This document shows, piece after piece, positions 1 to 11,761 of a stretch of 64,000 nt of DNA. The stretch is from Romanomermis culicivorax (lineage: Eukaryota > Nematoda > Enoplea > Mermithida > Mermithidae), in assembly GCA_963922205.1 (NCBI GenBank), contig CAWUHX010000017.1:558001-622000 (forward strand). The letters are read 5' to 3'. The number at the start of each line of letters is the position of its first letter. The stretch's first letter is position 1. Made by a program: the position numbers and the translations under genes. The notes under the pieces were generated by a model, which had not been told where the DNA came from, did not search any database, and saw only the letters and a program-made list of their open reading frames with translations.

Positions 1-320
1 CAGGAATGTTTGGGTGTGAATCCCAGATACTCTTGAGACGCTAGATTAAGAAATGAAATAATATTTAATAAATGAATATCACATAGTGTACACTATATAT
101 TTACAGTACTGGGTTAGCATGTATGTTACAGAGGGGGATCGGCAAATGCTACCTTACTGTAGATCAGGAAATCAATTTATGTAATCTTGAAAAGAGTGGT
201 CATCAAGAACTGAATGAGATAAAGTAGAAATTTATTGATTAGAGCCAGTGAGCATTCCATAATCTTGAATAAAAGTTTGACCACGACCTAGCTACATCGA
301 TTATTTCCAATTTTATTGAT
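1..320. other. AT-rich stretch, no gene seen
   Basis: No reading frame with protein-like composition, no RNA gene and no clear repeat boundary is visible before the terminal repeat that starts at about 321. Confidence 0.4.
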
Positions 321-1974
321 AAAAGGAGAATATACTTGCTTGGATAGTTGCCAAGCTAGAAAAAGGATCGAACTAGATTTTTGAGAACTTGGGTTGGAGT
401 TGGAAAAAATTCACATTCGTTATATTGGATTTTCATTCTTTCTCAAAAAAAATTTTCCATGTCTGTGAAAAAATATATTCTGCAGCTGAGTGAATCAACA
501 CACTTTCCAACCAAACATAAAGATCTCCAAAATTTTGAGGAGAGTACAGGACTGGATCTTGGTTTTTTGGCGTTTTTTGAGACAACAAATTCAAAAAAAT
601 TTGACCAAATTTTTTTTCGTAACAAATTTTCCAGTTTAAAAACTTTTGGGTTAGTTTGTACCTCCATGTCCTCCCTCACACATGTGTGCTTCTAACTGCG
701 TTGAACTTTTTTGCTAAATTTAGTGTCAATAAAACAGGAATCAAGTGCGGAAAATTGGCACGTGAAATTTCACTCGGCTTTTTTAGAAAAAAAGCTATAT
801 CATAAAGTCTTTTTAAAAATAAATTGATTGTGAAAGATATGTTTAATTCACACATTTTACCTAACATATTGCATAGGATTCTCTCTATAAGTTCTACTGA
901 TTACTAGCTATAAACAAATTTATTCTCTTCTACTCAACTATTCAACAAAATAGCGCCATTCACAGTTTTTGGATTTAAACAGAAATTAGAAAAAAGAGTG
1001 CTTTTTGTGGGATTGTAGACAGGAAGCAATTTCTCCCATCTCTGTCGCTCTGGTCCTGCTTTCAAATAAGTCGTACTGTTGCAGTGGGAGTGCGAATAGG
1101 GTCGGGGAGAACCGGATACAGGTTTTGGCACACACCCCTAATAGGCACGGTTGAACCAGGAGCATTTTTGTATGCTTTACCCTGTTCCCTCATTTGCAGA
1201 TCGGTGCCCAATGACTTTAACCAAGGCCCAGTTGCACTAAAGGGGTCTGAGCTCGAGCTCAACATAATCTCGAACAAAAAAGCGACTCGGTTTGAACTCA
1301 TGTTCGGCATAATTTGAATGTCGTTAGGATCATAACGAGCTCAATGTTGAGATTATCCCCAACTCGAGCTGTAGGGCTGCAATAACATTTTCCCGTAATT
1401 TTCATATCTTTAAAGCAAATAAATATAAAAATGTCTGCAATTCTCAAACTCGAACTTACACTTCAGTAGTAGTAAATCCTGAAGTGAGTACTGTTTGTGT
1501 ACTGGAAGAGAATACTTTGGACATTGCTATTAGCTAAAATTCAGGATCAGCAATTTAATCCCGATGTTGAGATTATCCTCATGTTGGGTTAGTGCAGCCA
1601 ACCCCAGGTTTCTTTATAGTTCTGAAAATGACTATAATATGCCTGCCTCATTATTTTTCAGCTAGTGTGATAGGCAGGAGTTTCGAACCGGTCGGGAGTT
1701 AGGAAGCTATTGGTTTACTATTTCTTTACATTTGAAATTGTGTGCATATAATTTTCATATAGAAAAATTTTGCTGCACTCAATGCCAGGGGAAGGACAAA
1801 ATGCACGATGCTGCAGATTATACTTTTTTACAGACATGGAAAATTTTTTTTGAGAAAGAATGAAAATCCTATATAACCAAAGGGAATTTTTTCCAACTCC
1901 AACCCAAGTTCTCAAAAATCTATTTCGATCCTTTTTCTAGCTTGGCAACTATCCAAGCAAGTGTATTCTCCTTT
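321..1974. mobile_element. Non-autonomous element with ~165-bp terminal inverted repeats
   Basis: Positions 321-485 recur inverted at about 1811-1974, starting with AAAAGGAGAATA and running inward to CTGCAG, with a few mismatches and small indels. No coding region for a transposase is visible between the arms; the small reading frames are short and low in complexity. The interior near 1230-1600 contains weaker internal palindromes built on GAGCTCGAGCTC and GAGATTATCC, possibly a second small insertion. No convincing target duplication was identified, so the superfamily is unknown. Confidence 0.65.
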
Positions 1975-2204
1975 TTTCTGCCCCATCGGGGCATTTTCTA
2001 ATAAACTAGTTCACCTCTTGTTAGTGGGCCTCAACCATGCATGAAGACCTTCATAGAAGCACATTGAAACATTGGAGTTTTAAATTTGGTCATCTTCACG
2101 TCAAAAAAACAATAAAAAACCATCTTCAAGCTACGAATTCTCACCTCCAGCAAAAGTAAAGGATGTGTAAACCGAAAGGTGACCATATCTATTGAATTCA
2201 TGGT

Positions 2205-3010
2205 CTAGAATCCTTCAACCCGAAAATCGCAGAAATACCTTTGTTTACACAAATGACTCTTTTTCGTGTAAACTGACTCCGTCCATTGAATTCCGCATGG
2301 TCAGAATGGTCAGAAACATCTTCCCTCAAAAATCGCAGAAATACATTTGTTTACACTCAATATGAATTAGTGTGTAAAGTGATCACTTTCATTAAATTCC
2401 CAGTGTTCGAAAACCCCTCCCACAAAAAGCTCACGAGAACAGCCTTGGTTAAATCCGGAATAATTTTTTTGTGTAAAGTGACACATGCATTGAATTCCCC
2501 GCAGTCGAAAACCCCTTCCATAAAAAATCACGAAAATACGCTTGTTTACACCTGCGATAGTTTTTTTTGTAAGATGATCCCATTCATCAAATTCTCGGTG
2601 ATCGAAAACCTCGTCCACTGGGAAATCACGAAAATACGTTTGTTTACAACCGGGATAAGTTTTTTTATAAATTGATCGCATTCATCAAATTCCCCGTGGT
2701 CGGAAACCCCTTCCAGTAAAAAATCACGAAAATACGTTTGTTTACACACGGGATAATTTTTGGTGTAAAGTGATCACTTTCATTGAATTCCTCGTGGTCG
2801 AAAATCCCCTCCTCAAGAAAATTACGGTTTACACCGTTGATAATTTATTTGTGTAAAGTGAGGACGTCTATTGAATTCCCCGCAGTCGAAAACTCCCTCG
2901 ACTGAAAAATCACGGAAATACGCTTGTTCACACCCGGGATAATTTTTCGTGTAAAGTGACCGCGTCCATCAAATTCCCAATAGTCGAAAACCCTTGCAGC
3001 CCAAAAATCC
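2205..3010. repeat. Tandem array of ~100-bp units (satellite-like), about 8 copies
   Basis: Each unit has the order GTTTACAC, GGGATAATTTTT, GTGTAAAGTGA, CATTGAATTCCCCG, GTCGAAAACCCC, AAAAATCACGAAAATACG. Starts recur near 2242, 2347, 2460, 2546, 2640, 2740, 2826 and 2930, giving a period near 100 bp. Units differ by scattered substitutions and small length changes, so the array is old or evolves loosely. The reading frames seen across it on both strands are by-products of the repetition and should not be taken as genes. Confidence 0.85.
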
Positions 3011-3035
3011 CAATAAGGCTACAGGTTTATTTGAA

Positions 3036-3090
3036 ATTAGTAGTGCGTTATGCTGCAAATTAAAAATTAGTAGTGCGTTATGCTGCAAAA
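3036..3090. repeat. Short direct duplication directly after the satellite array
   Basis: A 25-base block (AATTAGTAGTGCGTTATGCT plus CGAAA-like tail) occurs twice in direct orientation, at about 3036-3060 and 3066-3090, separated by a few A/T bases. It may be a small tandem duplication or a target duplication left by an excised element. Confidence 0.6.
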
Positions 3091-4462
3091 AATTATTTTT
3101 TTGAACCCATAAGTATTATATAACAAAATTGGGGAATTTGGCGTTTTCCGAGACTTTGGACAACCATATAATTAAATAAATTGAGGCCATATTTCAGAAA
3201 AAAAAATTCGCATTTGAGATTACACCCCCAAGATGCTTCGGCCGATGTATGGAGGTTGGATATGACACACCGATTTCTGGGCATGGTGGAACTGACCTGC
3301 TGGGCATGGTGGAACTAACCTGTTTTTGGGGCCCCACCGAGCACCACTTACAGATAGAGGCGAAATGACAAAAGGCACCCCATAGTTTGCCCCACACCCG
3401 ATTATGCAAAAAAACCCGACGGTTTTAGCTCTTACCGTTTTGGCTCTAGGGGGGGACATGAAATTTGGGGGCCAAGTATATTATAGGTTAACGCTGTCGC
3501 GCCACCTATGATGAATGGAGTATAAGCGTGAAATCTCAAGTTTTTTTAATTTTATTCAGGCAAGCGAGTGTTAGTAACATTTTAAAAAAATCCTGGAAGT
3601 CCGGACGTTGGAACGCCTGGAAAATTTTGCTTCAGTTCCTCAATTTCCACAAACCGACCGAAACGAAGTCTGAAAAAAAACAAAAAACTAAGCAAACTTT
3701 TTTTGGGACTCATTAGACCATAGAGATTCGGCGTATACTACTTTTATATTCCGGCATGTAATTTGTTACTGTAGCCTGTTTTTCTTGATACATGAAGACT
3801 TTGCGAGACTACACACACTACCACGCCAAATTAACCCTCAAAAATTCGGGTCCAAGACGCGTCTTCTTCGGCGGCACAAAGAAAGCTTTGATCATTCTTA
3901 ATAATTAACATGACATGCATACAATAATTGTCAATCATGGATTTTCCAAAAGGTGTGGTGGAGATACACTTTCTTTTGACCTGCAGTATGACAAAAGTTG
4001 ACCTTTCTTCTATGTCCGTCAAATAGTGTGTGCTATGGGAGGGTAAGATGGCAAAATTTTATGGTTTTGTGTCACATAAGCATATGACACGTCAATTTCA
4101 TTGTCGGAAAAGTGAGCTGGACGCGTCCGGCGTAGACGGTTAATTGCGCCTGGTAGGGCTGACATTTGGTGGGCTATCGTCACTCAATTCAACTAATCTT
4201 CAAGAAGAATTTCTAAAATAAAAATTTATCCGGTAAAATAGTCCTGTGTAAACGATTTTATCGACAGCGCTAACTTGTGTTCCATTTCCACAAGCATTCC
4301 ATAAAAAGTAGGCAACACTTTTGCTTGCCGATGCATAAAAGACGAAGCAAATGGAGGTTCATGTTTCTCGACTCACTTCTATCCAAATTTAGACAAAACA
4401 TGGATTTTTCTGGAATAGTGATTAGTGGTCTTTCTCTTAATTCAGTTCCGATTTAGCCACAC
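3091..4462. other. Non-coding stretch, no gene seen
   Basis: Only short reading frames without recognisable domains occur. A run of G-rich and C-rich segments lies near 3290-3480. Nothing here can be assigned to a gene or to a bounded element. Confidence 0.35.
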
Positions 4463-6083
4463 GGCCCAAATTACAGAAAGTGGGTTAAACGTGGGTAAGA
4501 GTAAGAGTAAAATGGCGGGTAAAATCGTAGGTAAATAAAAGTCGAGTAAAATCTCGGGTAGAATTGCAGGTTAAGGCTGGGTAAAAATCGGGTAGGAGCG
4601 CGGGTAAAATCATGGGTTAAAGACGGGTAAAATCGTCGGTAGAAAAAAATAACCCATGATTTTACCCATATCGAGATTACGGAAGGTGAGTAAGGTAAAA
4701 GTTGGGTAAAAAGTTGGTGAAAAAGACATAAAAATAACCTGCGATTTTACCCTGATATTAGCAGGGTTATATTGACAAGAAGTTTATATTTTTCACGTAA
4801 AGCTCGGATTTGATTGGTTTTTTGCATGCCGTCGAAGTGTTGCAGGTTAAACTGAATCTGATGTTAGTGATGGCAATGACCAGCAGCCCGAAAATTCAGA
4901 TTTTCCGGAAATGCATTGATCATCATTGTACATATTTCAGTACAAGAGCATCAGCATAAATTTGTGATACCAGTGGGTTATTGTCGAAGAACACTTTTTC
5001 AAGCTACACTATTATTCGATAGTGCAACAATTTTGAAACACATCTTTTGCTTTTCAAACTCCGTTGAGATGAATCAACAGGGTCTTTACATCAATATTTT
5101 GATATGTGAATCTGATGAAAATTGTGGCTTTTGATCAAAACGTTTGAAACTTGAATAATCTCCCAGAAAATTCTTTTTAGGCTCAAAAAAACAATGACTC
5201 CTACTTTCTTTGAGTTAATAAACAAATACCATCTATGCTATAACAACTGAAATGCACTATAGTCTGTTTTTATAAAATGCGTTTAAATCGAAAAATTGAC
5301 ACTGTCTTTAAAATCGTTTGCACTGAGTCTTTGCTGAAGAATTTTTTACTAAAAAATTCTTGTCAGGTTTTACAAAATTTCAGTCTTAAATGACATATTG
5401 ATTAGCAGAAAATCTTAATAATATAAAATACGGCTTGTCTTATGGTATTAGGAGTTACAATAAAAAAACAGAGTGAATTCATTACTCTGGCGCATGGCGA
5501 ATTCTAAATAGTGATTATTAAGCAAACCAATACCCTTTACGCTCACAGTAATCCTGTTAGAAAATTCCCTTGTGTGAATTTTATTCCTGCACACAATACA
5601 GTAAAGCATAATAATTATTTCAGGATAGCTGCAGTTACAGGAGCATGAGCGGATGGCTCACATAATCAGGGAAGTAGCGCATAGTCATGAGAGCTATTGC
5701 TTAGAACCGTAAGAAATGTTTCATTGTGAGATATCGGCATTTTATTTTTTGGGATACCCTGTTCATATGACTAAAAAAAGCTCACCATGAAAAACATATA
5801 TAAAAATGATGGGTTGGGTGACCCGCCACTTACCTACGTTCTGTAATATGAAAACTAAAAAAGTCGGGTAAATTTCCAAGTTAAACATGGGTAAAATCGT
5901 TGGTAAAAGACGGGTAAAACCATGGGTAAAATCGCAAGTAAAACTTCGGGTTAAAGATGGGTAGAATCACGGGTAAAATAGAAGGTAAAAGGTGGGTAAA
6001 ATCGCGGGTTAAACGTGGGTAACATCACCTGAGATTTTACTTTAACCTTACTTTTATTTTACCCGCGTTCTGTATTTTGGGCC
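4463..6083. mobile_element. Word-array element with repeats of GGGTAAAATCG
   Basis: The ends are inverted copies of each other: GGCCCAAATTACAGAA at 4463 and TTCTGTATTTTGGGCC ending at 6083. Between about 4490-4770 and 5850-6060 the word GGGTAAAATCG and close variants recur at least fifteen times. Other inverted copies of the terminal motif occur near 4660 and 5835, so this may be two related elements or one with an insertion. The centre (about 4790-5800) is unrelated AT-rich DNA that contains a separate short MITE at about 5258. No protein-coding capacity is seen. Confidence 0.65.
5258..5482. repeat. Short MITE of the TATAGTCTGTTTTT family (diverged copy)
   Basis: It begins with TATAGTCTGTTTTTATAAAATGC and shares internal segments (AAATCGTTTGCACTGAGTCT, AAAAATTCTTG...CAGG) with the copies at 20356, 23812, 26967 and 55256. 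The right end is degenerate. The family ends in TA and the best-preserved copy (55256-55504) suggests a TA target, as in Tc1/mariner-type MITEs. Confidence 0.6.
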
Positions 6084-6301
6084 CTAGTCAACAGGCAGGT
6101 CATATGTATAATTAGGCACCATTGTCCTTTCAGCTGCTACTTTTTCACGAGGTAATCAGTTTTCGATTATCGCACGAGCCAAAGCTCTCACCCTTGTGTA
6201 ACTCAAATCAAAGCCACTCGTGGCTGAAATCAGCATGATAACCTGACTGTACAAGTGCAAAAAACATCCCAAGAATTGTGAGAAAAACTGTCTATTGCTA
6301 C

Positions 6302-6679
6302 CATACATGCACGTGGGGGAGCGGTTTTGGGGGTTTTGACCCCCAGCAGATTCTTGCTGACCCCCAGCAGATTTGAATCCCTCAGCAATGATTGTGAAGA
6401 TGACGAAAGAGAATGAGCAAGAGAAAAGAGAAAGTGGTCATCATAAAAATGGAAATGATGCTGTAGTTTAACAATTTTTCTAAACAGAGTATAAAAAGTA
6501 ACATTAAAACTTTAAAAAGTGCTCTTAGCTTCACATATCTGTCTAATATCGGTTGAAGAATATGCTGCTTGGATGTTAGAAGACCTTGACCTTTCTTTTC
6601 GTTATCAAGAACGAAAAAAAAATTGTTATTCCCACTGTCCTGTCTGACCCCAGCAGAATTTCTATGCTGTGCATGTATG
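6302..6679. repeat. Candidate small element with CCCAGCAGA motifs
   Basis: CATACATGCAC at 6302 is answered by GTGCATGTATG ending at 6679. GACCCCCAGCAGAT-type motifs occur near 6339, 6358 and 6648. A related CTCCCAGCAGAATCTTGG string is present near 22080. The boundaries are inferred only from the short inverted ends. Confidence 0.4.
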
Positions 6680-6980
6680 ATGGCCACGTGTAAAAACTAT
6701 TTTTAGCCGACACATATGAATGAAAGAAGCGAAAAGCTGACAGGAACCCTGGAACCCTGAGCGTGAGAAAATATTTTGGTTGTGAAATTCTAAAGCCAAA
6801 ACTTGTTTATTGAAAATTTTTACTTTTAGCTACAAATATACTTCAGATTTTTGAATTAAATGCCCACAAAATGTGTATTACGTATAAATGTAGGTAATTA
6901 GGAAGGTCTATCATGATTTGAAACCTCGAAAAAGTATTACCTCAACTTGAACTGCAAAACTTTTATACTCATAAAGTTAC

Positions 6981-9003
6981 CGTATTTTGTAATCTGAGCA
7001 TTTGCCGGATCGCTGCAACGGTTTCTCACAAGACCAATTTCCAACTGAATATCCTGCTCGTCGTAGTATCCGAAATCTCGCAAAAATTTCGCAAACTGAT
7101 CGATAGAAATATAGCCCTGTTTCCCAGTGTCCAATGCCTAGAAAACGGTGCCGTGCTGGCAAAAGGTGATGATAATTTTGCTTGAAAATTATACAAATAT
7201 CACGACCCGAATGACAAAAAGAAGGGCAAATCAGAGACAAGCTAGGGCTAGATAATTGACTAACTATGTCTTTATTTATTCTGCAACTTAGCCTTCGATT
7301 TATCTTGAGAGTTGGCCCAGCATTTAGCCAACCAATTGTCCCAAGATTTGCCCCAGAGTTTAGTGCCCCATTTTCCCCATGAGTTAGCCCGGCATTTGCC
7401 CCTCGATTCATCTCGCCATTTAGCCCTGCAATGATCCACTGTTAGGCCCGAGCATTGTCTCATGACTGTATGACGGAAGGTGGGGCACGGCAGAGTCAGC
7501 TAGCCCAGCAGAATATGCGTTCGTATGCTGGGTTGGAGAGTTTTTCAGTGTCAGCAGAATGCACCAAGTGTGAACAGTGTTATTGTGATTGATAGTATTA
7601 TTTATGATGAGCTCATCGGAGCGAGATATCAACTTTTCCGTTGAAAAAGTTTTTTTCTTGTGGAATACATTGCTCAACTTTTGAATATTTTGGAAGGTAA
7701 GCATTGATTAGCTACAAAGCATTTCTACAGTAATATGTCGAATCGTCGTAAGTACTATATATGATTTTTAGATATGACGATCAGAACTCAAATACTCCTA
7801 TCTTCTTTGCTTTCAAGGTAGGAACAGCTTTACTTACATTGGGTTTAATGTACGATTTCTATTGGTACGATGTGCCGATCGATGAGAAACCATGTCAATC
7901 ATTTCGTAAAGACACTAGTTTCCAAATCGATATCCTAATTTGAACTCGATATGGTCATTCATTTTAAACGGGTCTTTTCTATTTTCGGTTAAGGGTCTAT
8001 CAAATTGACCTTTCTCAAATCTGTGTCCATCACCTCGTTCAGAACGTATTCGAGTAATAATTTATTTTTGCAACAATATTTTTTGTAATGTTAGCCCACC
8101 ATCATGCAAGACTATTTTGTAGGCTAAATGTTCTACGAAAAATGCCACAATTTAGTCCAGCTTTTGTCAAACGACGGATCGTTTGTTTAACCCACCATTT
8201 ACCCCTAGATTTAGCCCACCTAACATCAATTTTGCCCGATTTTTGGCCCACGACTATACCCTGACTTAAGGCCGTCATTTTGTCCGAGATTTGCCCCCAG
8301 ATTTAGCCCGCATTTTCCCCAAAATTTAGCCTGCCAAATAGCTCACGATTTGTCCCTTGATTCGCCCTGGAATTTGCCTTCCATTTCGGCCCACGATTTG
8401 GCCCACCGGTTTTTTTGGAAACTTTAGACCCCTATTTGCCTCAGCCCACCTTTCATCATTCTGCCCTATAAGCATTCACTCATTTATTCAGATTTATTCA
8501 GCATTCATCCACGGTAGCTCCTGAGAAAGTCCGAGAATGACTGAAAACTACGATTTTCACGGAACCTACACGTATTTCATATTCAGCTCCATCATTACCG
8601 AAATTCAACGTTCCAATGATGAACAGGTGTAAAACAGAAAAATTTGAATTATATACCAATTTTAGTGAAGTCCTAAAAATGTATTTCTTGATAGGAACTT
8701 CGCACTTACATCGAATGTTTTCTCCATCTCCTGAATGACGAAGTTTTCGCGATTAGTCATCAGGGTGATGCCGGTTATCCAATCGTCGAAGTTGACGTAG
8801 CCTTTCCCTTCGTCCAAATAGTTGAACATTTCGGACATTTTCCAGTCGGTCGGATGACCGAATTGCGGAAATTTTATCGTGAAATCGGCCATTGCATTAG
8901 TAAATTGGAACAAATTCAATTGATCTTTTCGGTTCGTGTCGAATTCTTGGAATGCTTTCACGGCCGCGCTGATATAATGCGGGTGCAGCTGGTGGGTGTA
9001 AAC
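6981..9003 (-). CDS. EF-hand-like calcium-binding protein, two internal exons (partial gene)
   Basis: Two exons are supported. Exon a, 9003-8710, is preceded by TTTTTTCAG and followed by a perfect GTAAGT donor; it encodes 98 residues in phase 0. Exon b, 7137-6981, is preceded by TTTTCTAG and followed by GTAACT; it starts in phase 0 and ends in phase 1. Joined, they read through KTFD-ALDTGK without a stop. Three degenerate EF-hand-like helices and loops are visible: FDTNRKDQLNLFQF, YLDEGKGYVNFDDW and LDTGKQGYISIDQF. Loop positions 1, 6 and 8 are partly kept while acidic position 12 is mostly replaced, so calcium binding is uncertain. The layout resembles calmodulin-superfamily proteins such as penta-EF, sorcin-like or calpain-like proteins, but no subfamily is assigned. 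The true start and 3' end were not found. The phase-0 exon at 20041-19802 is a candidate upstream exon. Confidence 0.7.
7255..8490. repeat. Word-array region with ATTTAGCCC / ATTTGCCCC repeats
   Basis: Degenerate words of the type GATTTAGCCCACC and GATTTGCCCC recur many times at about 7285-7460 and again at 8090-8460, all in the same orientation on the plus strand. The middle (about 7470-8080) lacks them. Long repetitive reading frames on the minus strand (GANAG/GKW-like peptides) come from the words and are not genes. The block lies inside the intron of the EF-hand-like gene. Confidence 0.55.
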
Positions 9004-9182
9004 CTGAAAAAATATTGAAGTACTAACAGCGAAGGCGGATTTTACACTATTGAAAGATTTTCCTAACTTTAACAACAGAGCTTTTGTGATACAGCAAAAT
9101 CTGGTTTCACTGGCTGGCCTGGCCCAGGTTGTGACAAATGGTTGGCTGAAAAGCAGTGCCATTTAAGTTTCACGAATTTTAA

Positions 9183-11155
9183 GACACGATTTCGGAGAAG
9201 TTCTACCGCCACTATGATAAGGTTAATCATATCTCAAAATGAGATATTTTGAGTAGTTTCGTGCGCTATCATTCGTTTTGCCTGAAAACAAAAATTCATA
9301 CCGGTGCAGTATGCCAAATTTTGAAAATTGTTTTATTTTTGACATTTTTCAGTAATCTTGCTACCCAAGCGATATTTCAGGATCGGATTGATCTCATTCG
9401 ATAAATGAATATTTTTTACACAAGAGAGAATATGCTATCTTTTAATGTAATATTTATTGTAAATTTTTGTACATTACACCTTTCAAGGGAGTTTAAAATG
9501 TCAGAAAGGAGCCGTAAAAATTAGAAAAATTTCGCTTGTGGACACTCCCGAGCACCATCCCATCGGATGCCGCGGAATTTTATTTTCTTATTTCATAGCT
9601 CATGCATTTTTACTGTATTGGTAAAATTTTTATCAAAAGTTCTGCACCGTTTGGCGAGCTGCACATTTCTGAAGGAGGCATACTCATGGCAGTCACTCAG
9701 AAGTCACTGCATTTTCCATGTAGTCCTTGTCTATCACATGTGATACGTTTATTATCTGTACTATAAAATTATCAAATAAGGAACAGACTATAGTTTGATG
9801 TACTAATTTTTTCACAAACGAACATTTTACAATCTGCAAAAAGGTTTAAACTGTCGAAAATGAGAAGCAAAAAAATCTTGTTTATTGGCCCTCTGGAACA
9901 GCTTTTCTATCATGATGCCGAAGAATTTTATCTTTTGGTTCCTTAGTTGCTACAGTAGTTTGGTTCCTTAGTTGCTACTGCGAAAGTAACATATCATCAT
10001 CGTGTGCCGTTTCGGCAGCTGTAGACATTTGTATACATCTGCACTGTCATTCAAATAAGTTTTTGAATCTGGATAAATGTCCCATCGATAAAGATCTGGG
10101 AAAACATTTTCATTGATCTATGTTAGACGGTTTCTAAACGAAGTGCTTCAAATAAAAAGTCGAAGACTTCGGAAATTTTCATTAAATTTTAGAAATTGGG
10201 TGATAGTTTCAAATCCATTTAGAGAAAAACGGCAGTAGATATTCGGATACTCCTTGCTTTATTGGAAAGGCACTCTAATCTGCTATTATTTGTTTTATTT
10301 TCGTCACTCTAGCATCCCGTGGTGTGAAATAGGGTGCCTTCGACTGTAGAGCACTTTCGCACAGCTTATAATATAGGCGGAGTCCGACATTTATTTTGTA
10401 ACATTAAACTCGCAGTTTAGATTTTTTTCAAGTCAAATTATTGAATAGGTAAATTTTGTTGCATCTCTTCTGAGACATCCTCTTGCGTAACCATTGTAAA
10501 TTGATCGGTGAAACTTTACAAGTGATTCGACACACATCTTTTCTTTTTATTCGTCTAATCTGAACGTTTTGAATTTTTCCTGCATCGCGTTGATGGCATA
10601 TTTTGGGGAATTAATCAGCATCTTTATATCAACTTTCAGAATGTGCAGACACCTACAGCTCCCAAAACGGTCATCAATTTGATTGAAATTTCAACACAAT
10701 ATGTCAGACATTAATGGCTTCAAAAAAAAAATATTCTGCGGCATCCTACGGGAAGGTGCCCAAAAAAGGCCCCATTGAACTTTTTCGGTTGATTTCAAAT
10801 TTCATTTTGACACTTTAAAATGGAATAAAAAGTTTTAAGTGAAGTTTTATAAAATGTTTTTTATGCCTGCATATAGAGCATGGTCTTCTGCATGCAATGA
10901 ACATTCGACTCCAGAGCCACGTATTTTCTGAGCTGTGATATTTTGATATATATGTACAGACGGAAAAACGCAAAAATGTAAAAATTCCAAACTTTGGAGT
11001 ACTTTAGCTATGCGACTTTTGATTTTTATGCGGAATGAATGCTGTCACAATACTCAGCAGGTAAAACTACTCAAAATATATCTTTTTCAGATGTTATTAA
11101 TTTTCAACTTATCATAGGTCAATGGTGCAGAAGGTAGCATCTCGGAAATCGTGTC
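9183..11155. mobile_element. Non-autonomous DNA transposon with TTAA target duplication
   Basis: TTAA at 9179-9182 and at 11156-11159 flanks a 1,973-bp unit that starts GACACGATTTCGGAGA and ends in its inverted counterpart TCTCGGAAATCGTGTC. Further inward both ends share GATAAG, then TTAAT, then GATAT-TTTTGAGTAG in inverted orientation. The same sequence of terminal motifs is found at the ends of the larger coding element 59855-63545, so I infer that this is a deleted derivative of that family. No coding capacity is seen inside. It lies upstream of the 9003 exon, in an intron if that gene extends further to the right. Confidence 0.75.
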
Positions 11156-11218
11156 TTAACTATCCACAGCATAGGGAAACTTTCGGTCCTTATGACTTTT
11201 AGCACAGAGTCATTTTAC

Positions 11219-11325
11219 GACACAATGGTTCGACTTAACTAGGCTTTGCTCTCGTACAGTATGCCATACAGCTCGTTCTAAGCTAAAGCTAAAAAGCTCC
11301 TATTAGCCTGCGACACCTACTCTAT
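11219..11325 (+). repeat. DIRS left inverted terminal repeat
   Basis: Nearly the whole segment recurs inverted at about 16045-16155, including AACGAGCTGTATGGCA-type and GCTAATAGG-type blocks, with roughly one mismatch per 15-20 bases by eye. The outermost bases (GACACAATGG) are matched only by the internal complementary region. Confidence 0.85.
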
Positions 11326-11761
11326 GCAGTGTTCTCGTTAGCTCGTTCCGAGCTTGGTCTGGTCTTTCGTATTTGGTTATTTGAAAATTTTCGCGATTAT
11401 GGGCAAACGTTCAGAACGTCGTTCGTCATTGGCCTCTCAGTCCCAACCTTCGTCATGTTCCAGAGCTTCGTTAAAGTCTTTGGTCAATTCAGCGGTTTCT
11501 CGTGGCGACCCAGCCCTGGACAGCAAACATTCATCAGGCATTTCGGATCTATCACGATCCAGGCAACACGATGCGAGTGAACAATCCGTTGATGAATGAC
11601 CTGTGTCTCCTACTCCAGTTCTGGATCAGGATCAACGGGATTCGTCTGCATCTCCAGTTTTATCCATTGCACCGTGATCCTTAAGTGGAATTGGAATTCC
11701 GGACATTGACAAGTCCTCAGCGACTTTTATACGTCCAGCTACTCCTGCAACGCATCACGAC

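Noticed and set aside
1670-1700. Possible tRNA B-box-like string (GGTTCGAAACTCC on the minus strand)
   Set aside because: No matching A box, acceptor stem or anticodon arm can be formed around it.
2286-2749. Frames of 67-129 codons on both strands in the satellite
   Set aside because: Each repeats the same ~33-residue pattern because of the ~100-bp unit. They are by-products of a repeat whose length is near a multiple of three.
6977-7463. Minus-strand frames with GANAG/GKW-type repeats
   Set aside because: They are translations of the ATTTAGCCC word array and overlap a real exon in another frame.
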